From: Ruminococcus sp.
GTDB lineage: Bacteria > Bacillota > Clostridia > Oscillospirales > Acutalibacteraceae
Assembly: GCA_017380355.1 (NCBI GenBank)
Contig: JAFOED010000037.1
Span: 1-12,226, forward strand
Direction of reading: 5' to 3'
Length of the DNA: 12,226 bases
The notes beneath the pieces were generated by a model that made no database searches, was not told where the DNA came from, and saw only the letters and a list, made by a program, of their open reading frames with translations. The translations under genes were made by a program, and so were the position numbers. Positions 6,106 to 12,226 of this stretch are shown piece by piece; positions within the stretch are counted from its first letter, which is position 1, and every line of letters begins with the position of its first letter.

Positions 6106-7359
6106 ATGTATAACGACATTATGGATTCAATCGGCTTTGTGGAAGGCGTAGACAAAGAAGTCGGACAGGCTATGCGCACAGAGCTCAAAAGACAGAGACA
6201 GAACATCGAGCTTATCGCTAGTGAGAACATCGTTTCTCCTGCTGTAATGGCTGCTATGGGTTCAGTACTTACAAACAAGTATGCTGAAGGCTACCCGGGC
6301 AAGCGTTACTACGGCGGTTGCTACGCAGTAGACGTTGTAGAAGACATCGCTAGAAAGCGTGCATGTGAGCTTTTCTCAGCTGACCACGCTAACGTTCAGC
6401 CACACTCAGGTGCTCAGGCTAATATGACAGTTTACTTTGCTATGCTCGAGCTCGGCGACACAGTTATGGGTATGAACCTCGCTGAGGGCGGTCACCTCAC
6501 ACACGGCTCACCTGTTAATATGTCAGGTAAGTACTTCAACTTCGTATCTTACGGTGTTGACCCTGTTACACACAGAATCGACTACGATAAGGTGCTTGAA
6601 ATTGCTAAAGAGTGCAAGCCCAAAATGATTGTTTGCGGTGCTTCTGCTTACCCTCGTGAAATCGACTTTGCTAAATTCAGAGCTATCGCTGACGAAGTAG
6701 GCGCTTACTTAATGGTAGATATGGCTCACATCGCAGGCTTAGTTGCTGCAGGTGTACACCAGAATCCTGTTCCATACGCTGACTTTGTTACTACTACAAC
6801 ACACAAGACTTTAAGAGGTCCAAGAGGTGGTCTTATCCTTTGTAAAGAAGAGTACGCTAAAGCTATCGACAAGGCTCTCTTCCCAGGTACACAGGGTGGT
6901 CCTTTAATGCACACAATCGCTGCAAAGGCAGTATGCTTCGGTGAGGCATTAAAGCCTGAGTTCAAGGCTTACGGCGAGCAGATTGTTAAAAACTGTAAGG
7001 CGCTTGCAGATGGTCTTATCAAGCGTGGACATACTCTCATTTCAGGCGGTACTGACAACCACGTTATGCTTCTCGATTTAAGAAACGAGGGTATCACAGG
7101 TAAGGACCTCGAGCACAAACTCGACGAGTGTTATATCACACTTAACAAGAACACAATTCCACAGGAGCCATTAAGCCCATTTGTAACTTCAGGTGTACGT
7201 ATCGGTACAGCAGCAGCTACAACAAGAGGCTTTGATGAGGCTGATATGGATGTTATCGCTGAGTGTATCTCTCTTGTTATCAAAGATTTTGACAACAATG
7301 CTGACAAGGTAAGAGAGATGGTAACAGAGCTTTGCGCAAAGCACCCACTCTACGAATAA
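6106..7359 (+). CDS. glyA: Serine hydroxymethyltransferase
   Basis: This pyridoxal-phosphate enzyme converts serine and tetrahydrofolate to glycine and 5,10-methylenetetrahydrofolate, the main source of one-carbon units for purines, thymidylate and methionine. It is cytosolic. Signature stretches are [12 protein letters not shown] (36-47), the [20 protein letters not shown] motif (here [16 protein letters not shown], 56-71), [11 protein letters not shown] (96-106), VDMAHIAGL (204-212) and [13 protein letters not shown], where K234 binds the cofactor. Length (417) is normal for bacteria. AAAGGG eight bases before the ATG is the ribosome binding site. Codons are strongly biased (GCT/GCA alanine, AAC, AAG, TAC), unlike dus before it or rarA after it, which fits high expression. 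A hairpin follows the stop. Confidence 0.97.
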   Translation: MYNDIMDSIGFVEGVDKEVGQAMRTELKRQRQNIELIASENIVSPAVMAAMGSVLTNKYAEGYPGKRYYGGCYAVDVVEDIARKRACELFSADHANVQPHSGAQANMTVYFAMLELGDTVMGMNLAEGGHLTHGSPVNMSGKYFNFVSYGVDPVTHRIDYDKVLEIAKECKPKMIVCGASAYPREIDFAKFRAIADEVGAYLMVDMAHIAGLVAAGVHQNPVPYADFVTTTTHKTLRGPRGGLILCKEEYAKAIDKALFPGTQGGPLMHTIAAKAVCFGEALKPEFKAYGEQIVKNCKALADGLIKRGHTLISGGTDNHVMLLDLRNEGITGKDLEHKLDECYITLNKNTIPQEPLSPFVTSGVRIGTAAATTRGFDEADMDVIAECISLVIKDFDNNADKVREMVTELCAKHPLYE

Positions 7360-7385
7360 TTCAGTAAAAGAAATAAAACGCAGAT

Positions 7386-7423
7386 AATTGCTGTCGCTTT
7401 ACGGCGGCAGCAGTTGTTGATTT
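7386..7423 (+). terminator. Terminator-like hairpin after glyA
   Basis: A 12-bp stem with two G-U pairs (7386-7397 with 7404-7415) encloses a 6-base loop TTTACG. The following sequence GTTGATTT is only moderately T-rich, so termination may be partial, allowing readthrough into rarA. No clear rarA promoter was found in the gap. Confidence 0.55.
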
Positions 7424-7456
7424 AAGGCATAAACGTAAAGGACAGGGGAGTTTTTT

Positions 7457-8722
7457 ATGTCATCTCCACTTGCTGACAGACTGCGTCCGCAGTCACTCGA
7501 CGATATTGTGGGTCAGAAGCACCTCATCGGCGAGAATAAACCGCTGAGAAGAATCATCGAAAGCGGTAAAATCCCTAACTTAATATTTTATGGTCCGTCG
7601 GGTGTCGGCAAAACAACTCTTGCGTCGTACATCGCAAAAGTCACTAACCGCACTTTCAAAAAGTTAAACGGCACAACTGCGTCAACTTCTGACATTAAGG
7701 AGATTTTCGCGTCGCTCGATACTTTTGAGGGTATCAACGGAATTCTGCTTTATCTCGACGAGATTCAGTACTTAAACAAAAAGCAGCAGCAGACACTACT
7801 CGAGTACATCGAAAACGGTAAGATTACGCTTATAGCGTCAACTACTGAGAATCCGTATTTTTATGTATATAATGCTATTTTGTCGCGAAGCACAGTTTTT
7901 GAGTTTAAATCTGTTGATAAGGACGAAATCAAAAAGGCTGTACTGCGTGCTTACAGAATTTTAAGCGAAGAGTACGAAAAGGAAATCGTTGTGTCCGATG
8001 ATGCTATAAACCACATCAGCTTTGCGTGTGGCGGTGATGTGAGAAAGTCATTAAACGCTGTGGAACTTTCTGTGCTGTCCGCTGATGATGACGGCGAGAA
8101 AATCACCGTGTCTGACGAGGCGGTACGTGAGCTTACACAAAAAAGTGCCAACCGATACGACAAAGACGGCGACGAGCACTACGACATTGTGTCGGCATAT
8201 CAGAAGAGTATGCGTGGTTCTGACGTAGACGCAGCGCTTCACTATCTTGCGCGACTTCTGGACGCAGGTGACCTTATGAGCGCGTGCAGACGACTTTTAG
8301 TGTGTGCGTGTGAGGATGTCGGTCTTGCGTATCCTCAGATTATGCCTATCGTGAAATCCTGTGTCGATATTGCGCTTCAGGTCGGACTTCCTGAGGCAAG
8401 GCTTGCGCTTGCTGATGCTGTTATTATGGTTGCACTCGCACCGAAGTCAAACTCAGGTCATGACGCGATAAACGCGGCTATGAGGGACGTGCAGATGGGC
8501 AAAGGCGGAGCTATTCCGCGACAGCTCCAGAATATGCACTACGACGGTGAGGACAATAAAAACAAAGGTCAGCACTACATTTATCCGCACGATTATCCTG
8601 ACCACTATACATATCAGCAGTACCTGCCTGATTCACTCAAAAACGCTAAGTACTACGAGTACGGCGACAACAAGGTTGAGCAGGCGTACAAGGCGTACTG
8701 GGATAAGATAAAAAATAAATGA
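7457..8722 (+). CDS. rarA: Replication-associated recombination protein A (RarA/MgsA), AAA+ ATPase
   Basis: A clamp-loader-like AAA+ ATPase that acts at stalled or broken replication forks. Motifs: N-terminal PLADRLRPQSLDDIVGQKHL (4-23, typical of the family), Walker A GPSGVGKTT (46-54), Walker B LLYLDEIQ (97-104), sensor 1 region IASTTENPYF (126-135), and the probable arginine finger in ILSRS (R144). The C-terminal half (about 190-421) has the RarA tetramerisation and cap pattern, including ACEDVGLAYPQ, KSNSGHDAINAA and the late YIYPHDYP. Length (421) is normal. GGGGAG followed by six T bases precedes the ATG. It ends in a strong terminator. The exact role in this organism is inferred from E. 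coli and Bacillus RarA. Confidence 0.95.
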   Translation: MSSPLADRLRPQSLDDIVGQKHLIGENKPLRRIIESGKIPNLIFYGPSGVGKTTLASYIAKVTNRTFKKLNGTTASTSDIKEIFASLDTFEGINGILLYLDEIQYLNKKQQQTLLEYIENGKITLIASTTENPYFYVYNAILSRSTVFEFKSVDKDEIKKAVLRAYRILSEEYEKEIVVSDDAINHISFACGGDVRKSLNAVELSVLSADDDGEKITVSDEAVRELTQKSANRYDKDGDEHYDIVSAYQKSMRGSDVDAALHYLARLLDAGDLMSACRRLLVCACEDVGLAYPQIMPIVKSCVDIALQVGLPEARLALADAVIMVALAPKSNSGHDAINAAMRDVQMGKGGAIPRQLQNMHYDGEDNKNKGQHYIYPHDYPDHYTYQQYLPDSLKNAKYYEYGDNKVEQAYKAYWDKIKNK

Positions 8723-8733
8723 CGATTTTTTGC

Positions 8734-8772
8734 ACAGCCGTTCGGGGAGTTTGCCTCGGATGGCTGTTTTTT
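8734..8772 (+). terminator. Intrinsic terminator of rarA
   Basis: A 14-bp stem with three G-U pairs (8734-8747 with 8754-8767) and loop AGTTTG is followed directly by six T bases (8767-8772). It begins 11 bases after the rarA stop. Confidence 0.85.
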
Positions 8773-8949
8773 GTTGTCATATAGTAAGTGACAAGGACGG
8801 ATTTTGCGGTTTTTCGTGCATATAGTTAAAAATGCACATATATGATGAAAGTTTTTGTATGTTTATTGGTGATAAATTATCCGAGCGAAAATTCAAAAGA
8901 TAATAAATCGCCATTGCTTAGAAGGATTATAGCTTAATTTTAAAAATAG

Positions 8950-8978
8950 ATGAAATCGGCTTAAAAATAGTGTATAAT
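8950..8978 (+). promoter_or_regulatory. Orphan sigma-A promoter
   Basis: A perfect TATAAT (8973-8978) lies 17 bases after ATGAAA (8950-8955), which matches four of six -35 bases. Transcription would begin near 8985. The only thing downstream before the next promoter is the hairpin at 9008-9035, so it would produce an RNA of about 50 bases unless termination fails. Confidence 0.5.
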
Positions 8979-9007
8979 CTAGCTAAATTAATAAGCTGTC
9001 ACTTAGG

Positions 9008-9035
9008 AAAACGATGCCTTTTCGGCGTCGTTTTT
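9008..9035 (+). terminator. Terminator-like hairpin downstream of the orphan promoter
   Basis: ACGATGCC (9011-9018) pairs with GGCGTCGT (9024-9031), with one G-U, around a 5-base loop TTTTC. A bases precede it and five T bases follow (9031-9035), so the stem can extend by A-T pairs. It lies about 225 bases before the starch operon start. Confidence 0.7.
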
Positions 9036-9190
9036 GTGCGTTTTAAGAAGCTTTTGTTGATAATCTACAAACTGGGATACGTTTATTTGTGCACTATGGC
9101 TTTTTAGGATTTTTTAGTAGTCTTTTTTACAAGCCTTTTAGCGCTCTTGTGGGCGTTTTGTACAAATAACGTGTTTAAAGTTTATGATGT

Positions 9191-9220
9191 TTGACTAAAC
9201 GCGACTTTTGCTCTTAAAAT
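9191..9220 (+). promoter_or_regulatory. Promoter of the starch-binding/amylase operon
   Basis: TTGACT (9191-9196), 18 bases, then TAAAAT (9215-9220); each hexamer matches five of six consensus bases. A start near 9227 gives a leader of about 34 bases. The strong ribosome binding site AGGAGGT (9246-9252) lies eight bases before the ATG. No obvious catabolite-response operator was recognised. Confidence 0.65.
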
Positions 9221-9260
9221 CACTACTATTTCAGCGAAAAATTTCAGGAGGTTATTACTT

Positions 9261-10835
9261 ATGAGAAACACAAAGCACAGCTTAAAAAGTGCTCTATGTG
9301 TCGTTCTGACTGCTTTACTCGTATTCAGCGCAGTATTCTGTGTTGCAGCTGCTGAAAACGAAGTAGCTCAGACAGGCGCATCAGGTACAGTGTACTTTGA
9401 CAACACTTCTAACTGGTCAAATCTTCACTGCTACATGTGGAACGGCGACGGTTCACAGAAAAACGCCGAGTGGCCAGGTCAGCCTATGACACAGGTTGAG
9501 GGTAATGTGTGGAAATACACAACTTCTACAGATTACCAGAACGTTATCTTCAATAACGGCGGTAACGGTCAGCAGACAGGCGATTTACAGTTCCCTGGAG
9601 ATGGCCAGATTTATTCAAACGGCAACTGGGGTCCATACAACGGCCATCAGGAGGATCCAACTGTTGCTCCATCATCAAACAACCCAAATCCACAGCCAAC
9701 AAACCCACCAACACCTGTTGACGGCAGCTACGTTTACTGCAAGAACTCAGCTTCTTGGGGCGACGTTTACTGCTACATGTGGAAAGACGGTGCAGGCAAC
9801 AACGGCGAGTGGCCTGGTAAGAAGATGGAAAACATCGGCGACGGTGTTTACAGATATGAAGTTACAGGCAGCTTCGATATGATTATCTTCAACTCAGGCA
9901 GCGACGCTAACAAGACTGGTGATATGTCATATCCTGGTGCTAACCAGATTTATGATAACAAAACTAACAAGTGGGAGCCATACGATACATCACCAATCAC
10001 TGTAAAGAGCTTTGGTGCTAACATGGAATCTCCACAGTACAAAGGTACAGACATCATGCTTACTTCGGACGCAGTAAGCACAGGTGGTACAGTATTCTGC
10101 AAGTACAGCGTAACAGCAAGCGGCAAGACAACTGTTGTTGCTGATTACACAACTAAGAAAGAAGTTTCTTGGACACCAGCTGCTGCAGGTACATACACAA
10201 TCACATTTGACTTCAAGGACAACGCTGGTAACGAGAACCAGAGAACAGCTACTTTCGAAATCAAAGACGACGCAGGTGTTATTGAGCCTATCTTAAAGGG
10301 CGTTTCACCAAAGCCTGGTCAGATTCAGAAGGGCGCTAAGCAGACAATCACTGTAAACGCTGCTGGTGGTAACATCAACACAAAGCTTCTCTTCTACAAG
10401 TTCCAGGTTGAAGATCCAAACGGCAATATCATCAACACACCTTACTTCTCAAAAGCTTTCAATAACGTTAGCTTTACTCCTGCTACAACAGGTATGTACA
10501 AGGTTACAGTTTACGTTCAGGGTTCTGACAACCAGACAATTGAGCGTACATACACATACAACAGCTTAACAACTATTGTTCCTGAGCCAACAGACCCAAC
10601 ACTCCCTACACAGCCAGAGCCTTCAGAGCCAGGCGATGTAACATTAAAGGGTGACGCTAACAGCGACGGCGAAGTTACTGTTATTGACGCTACACTTGTT
10701 CAGCAGGTAGTTGCTCAGATTGTTTCACAGGATAAAGCACACTTTGCTAACTCTGACGTAAACGGCGACAGCGCACTCACTGTACTTGACGCTACACTCA
10801 TACAGAGATTCGTAGCTAAACTCGAAATTTGGTAA
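9261..10835 (+). CDS. Secreted starch-binding protein: two CBM26-like modules, two Ig-like domains, type I dockerin
   Basis: A non-catalytic protein likely to bind starch and attach to a cohesin scaffold. Order: signal peptide (1-31); first CBM26-like module (42-127); Pro/Asn/Thr linker (131-154); second module (157-241); two Ig-like domains (about 245-336 and 341-434) sharing the TPA..G.Y..T pattern; Pro/Thr/Glu linker (440-459); dockerin (463-524) with calcium loops at D465 (GDANSDGEVTVIDAT) and D499 (DVNGDSALTVLDAT). The modules share CYMW, EWPG, IFN-x-G and TGD, with W60/W71 and W174/W184 likely to stack on glucose rings. No glycoside hydrolase motif is present. It is the first gene of an operon with the GH13 amylase, 17 bases upstream of it. 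The architecture recalls the starch adherence dockerin proteins of Ruminococcus bromii, but I cannot assign a named one. Biased codons suggest high expression. Confidence 0.9.
   Translation: MRNTKHSLKSALCVVLTALLVFSAVFCVAAAENEVAQTGASGTVYFDNTSNWSNLHCYMWNGDGSQKNAEWPGQPMTQVEGNVWKYTTSTDYQNVIFNNGGNGQQTGDLQFPGDGQIYSNGNWGPYNGHQEDPTVAPSSNNPNPQPTNPPTPVDGSYVYCKNSASWGDVYCYMWKDGAGNNGEWPGKKMENIGDGVYRYEVTGSFDMIIFNSGSDANKTGDMSYPGANQIYDNKTNKWEPYDTSPITVKSFGANMESPQYKGTDIMLTSDAVSTGGTVFCKYSVTASGKTTVVADYTTKKEVSWTPAAAGTYTITFDFKDNAGNENQRTATFEIKDDAGVIEPILKGVSPKPGQIQKGAKQTITVNAAGGNINTKLLFYKFQVEDPNGNIINTPYFSKAFNNVSFTPATTGMYKVTVYVQGSDNQTIERTYTYNSLTTIVPEPTDPTLPTQPEPSEPGDVTLKGDANSDGEVTVIDATLVQQVVAQIVSQDKAHFANSDVNGDSALTVLDATLIQRFVAKLEIW
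9384..9983 (+). repeat. Tandem duplication of the CBM26-like module
   Basis: Copy 1 covers 9384-9641 and copy 2 9729-9983, separated by a linker-coding stretch. The protein copies are alike over their whole length (YVY/TVYF start, CYMW, EWPG, IFN, TGD, QIY, PY end). At DNA level 15 identical bases recur at 9428-9442 and 9770-9784. Divergence elsewhere shows this is an old duplication. Confidence 0.8.
10647..10832 (+). other. Type I dockerin domain of the starch-binding protein
   Basis: This segment encodes residues 463-524. The calcium loops have D465/N467/D469/D476 and D499/N501/D503/D510. The following helices read LVQQVVAQI and LIQRFVAKL. It ends three residues before the stop, as dockerins usually do. 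Confidence 0.88.
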
Positions 10836-10852
10836 AAAGGAGGTAACACATA

Positions 10853-12226
10853 ATGAATACAATTAAAAGAATCACAGCATTATTGCTCGTAATCTTACTT
10901 ATCGCATCTGTTGGTGTTATCTCTGCTTTTGCTGCACAGAATGACACAGCAGAAACTTCTGCAACAGGCATTACTATTCACTTTAAATCAGAGAGCAAAG
11001 TTCCTTACGTTTACTACTGGAACGCTCTTCCAAACGATCTCTCTACATCTTACCCTGGTGTTAAGATGACAAAAGAGACAGCTATGGCAAACGGTAACTG
11101 GTACACATACAAGTTCCCAACTGCTTCAAAAATTAACCTTCTCTTCACAGACGGTTCTACAACTCTTCCTGGTCAGATTTCTTCAGAAATTACAGTCACT
11201 GAAACAGGTGAATGGTGGTACAAAAACAACAAGCTCACATCATACAATCCTGACACAGTAGTTGTTCCTGACCGTACAGACTTAAGAGAAGAGTCTATCT
11301 ACTTCGTCATCACAACTCGTTTCTACGATGGTGACACAGGCAACAACGTACACTGCTGGGATGACAAGCAGGCTAACAACCCTGACTCTGACCCTGCATG
11401 GCGTGGTGACTTCAAAGGTCTCATCGACAAGCTCGATTACTTAAAGGCTTTAGGCTTCAGCGCTATCTGGATTACTCCAGTTGTTGAGAACGCTTCAGGT
11501 TACGATTACCACGGTTACCACTCATTCGATATTACAAAGGTTGACCCTAGATACGAAAGCAAGGGCGCTACATACGAAGACCTCTTAAAGGCTGCACACG
11601 ACAAGGATATGAAGATTATCCAGGACGTTGTATGGAACCACACAGGTAACTTCGGTGACTCTTTCCTTGCTCCTATGTTCACAAAGGAATATAACAAGAT
11701 TCAGGACTTAGGTACAGCTGATTGTATGAAGGTTATTCCTGGTGGACTTCTTGACAAGAAATATTCTAACTACGACAGCCTTCAGCCTGATGCTCAGTTC
11801 CAGGCTAGACTTGACGTAATGAAGGGTCACAAGTCAGGTGCTGCTGTAAACTTAAACGAGTATTATCACAGAGAAACAGGCATGGGCTACGAAGGCTCAA
11901 TCGAGCAGCAGGGCTCAATGGCAGGCGACTGTGTAGACGTTAACACAGAGAACCCTGCAGTTGCTAAGTACATCACAGACACATATCGTGAATACGCTGA
12001 TATGGGCGTTGATGCTTTCCGTCTTGATACAGAAAAGCACATCAACCGTTGGACACTTAACAACGCTTACTTCCCTAAGTTCTATGACATTATGTCTATG
12101 AAGACAGACGGTAAAGAGAACTTCCACATCTTCGGTGAGGTTTGTTCACGAGTTAGAGAAACATGGAACCACAACATTCCTTCTTCTTCTCCTGCATTCT
12201 TCACATGGGAAGAGACAAACTCAGCT
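10853..12226 (+). CDS. Secreted GH13 alpha-amylase family enzyme, 3' end beyond the window
   Basis: 458 residues are visible with no stop, so the gene continues past the window. A signal peptide (1-27, ending ISAFA) is followed by a starch-binding-like module (about 38-128; YYWNA, SYPGVKM, LLFTDGS, WWYKNNK) and then the GH13 barrel from about 146. Conserved region I is DVVWNH (258-263), region II GVDAFRLDTEKH (385-396) with nucleophile D392, and region III FGEV with acid/base E429; region IV would lie downstream. It cleaves alpha-glucans; I cannot tell whether pure alpha-1,4 or also alpha-1,6 specificity, nor whether a dockerin or sortase signal is at the missing end. AAAGGAGGT (10836-10844), eight bases before the ATG, is an excellent ribosome binding site. 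The gap to the upstream gene is 17 bases, so they are co-transcribed. Codon use is strongly biased, as in its partner. Confidence 0.94.
   Translation, partial: MNTIKRITALLLVILLIASVGVISAFAAQNDTAETSATGITIHFKSESKVPYVYYWNALPNDLSTSYPGVKMTKETAMANGNWYTYKFPTASKINLLFTDGSTTLPGQISSEITVTETGEWWYKNNKLTSYNPDTVVVPDRTDLREESIYFVITTRFYDGDTGNNVHCWDDKQANNPDSDPAWRGDFKGLIDKLDYLKALGFSAIWITPVVENASGYDYHGYHSFDITKVDPRYESKGATYEDLLKAAHDKDMKIIQDVVWNHTGNFGDSFLAPMFTKEYNKIQDLGTADCMKVIPGGLLDKKYSNYDSLQPDAQFQARLDVMKGHKSGAAVNLNEYYHRETGMGYEGSIEQQGSMAGDCVDVNTENPAVAKYITDTYREYADMGVDAFRLDTEKHINRWTLNNAYFPKFYDIMSMKTDGKENFHIFGEVCSRVRETWNHNIPSSSPAFFTWEETNSA

Larger units (their letters stand above)
8773..9245. other. Gene-free AT-rich intergenic region
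   Basis: No open reading frame of note on either strand. It contains a 6-bp hairpin (GTGCAT at 8816-8821 with ATGCAC at 8832-8837), an orphan promoter (8950-8978) followed by a terminator-like hairpin (9008-9035), a weak 7-bp hairpin at 9140-9157 followed by a short T run, and the promoter of the starch operon (9191-9220). No tRNA or riboswitch family was recognised. Confidence 0.7.

Noticed and set aside
8785..9005. 9-bp inverted repeat TAAGTGACA / TGTCACTTA about 200 bases apart
   Set aside because: A 9-base match of this kind is expected roughly by chance in a region of this size, and it matches no known element.
9140..9159. Weak hairpin AGCGCTC/GGGCGTT followed by TTTT
   Set aside because: Only seven pairs with two G-U pairs and a short T run; not enough to call a terminator.
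8723..9260. Search for CRISPR, tRNA, riboswitch or mobile element in the large gap
   Set aside because: No regularly spaced repeats, cloverleaf, recognisable riboswitch core or transposase fragment was seen on either strand.

Overview
The window looks like chromosomal DNA from a spore-forming, starch-degrading gut Firmicute of the Ruminococcus/Oscillospiraceae type. Two proteins end in type I dockerins. A starch-binding (CBM26-like) dockerin protein sits directly before a secreted GH13 amylase, and a sporulation pair (gpr-spoIIP) lies in the same stretch. Starch-binding dockerin proteins together with sporulation genes match what is known of the amylosome of Ruminococcus bromii and close relatives. 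That assignment is inference from gene content; no rRNA or other marker is present.

Layout. (1) 29-2370: a secreted or anchored CHAP-domain hydrolase (+) converges on a secreted C1 papain-like peptidase with a lectin-like region and a C-terminal dockerin (-). A perfect 9-bp hairpin with A- and T-tracts on either side ends both. The peptidase has a near-consensus extended -10 promoter. (2) 2477-4462: gpr (spore germination protease) and spoIIP (engulfment peptidoglycan hydrolase), a conserved sporulation operon. An 11-bp inverted repeat sits between them, and spoIIP probably starts at a GTG. (3) 4604-6060: an unrecognised one-pass membrane protein with a Thr/Pro/Glu-rich stalk, tightly coupled to a tRNA-dihydrouridine synthase. 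(4) 6106-8722: glyA, a hairpin, then rarA with a strong terminator. (5) 8723-9260: about 540 bases without a gene, holding the rarA terminator, an orphan promoter followed by a second terminator-like hairpin, and a good promoter for the next gene. (6) 9261-12226: a starch-utilisation operon: a non-catalytic protein with two CBM26-like modules, two Ig-like domains and a dockerin, then a GH13 amylase with its own N-terminal starch-binding-like module, cut off by the window end.

How they fit together. The dockerin proteins should plug into cohesins on scaffoldins encoded elsewhere; no cohesin is present here. The CBM26-dockerin protein would hold the complex to starch while the co-transcribed amylase digests it. 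The dockerin peptidase would put proteolysis on the same or a related complex. Two expression classes show in codon use: glyA and the two starch genes use GCT/GCA, AAC, TAC and AAG heavily and almost avoid GCG, whereas the sporulation and housekeeping genes use many GCG, TCG and CGA codons.

No CRISPR array, tRNA, rRNA, transposon or phage structural gene was seen. Nothing here amounts to a wholly new system. The most notable items are the dockerin-tagged peptidase, the short Gpr, the orphan promoter-plus-hairpin unit and the unrecognised membrane protein.
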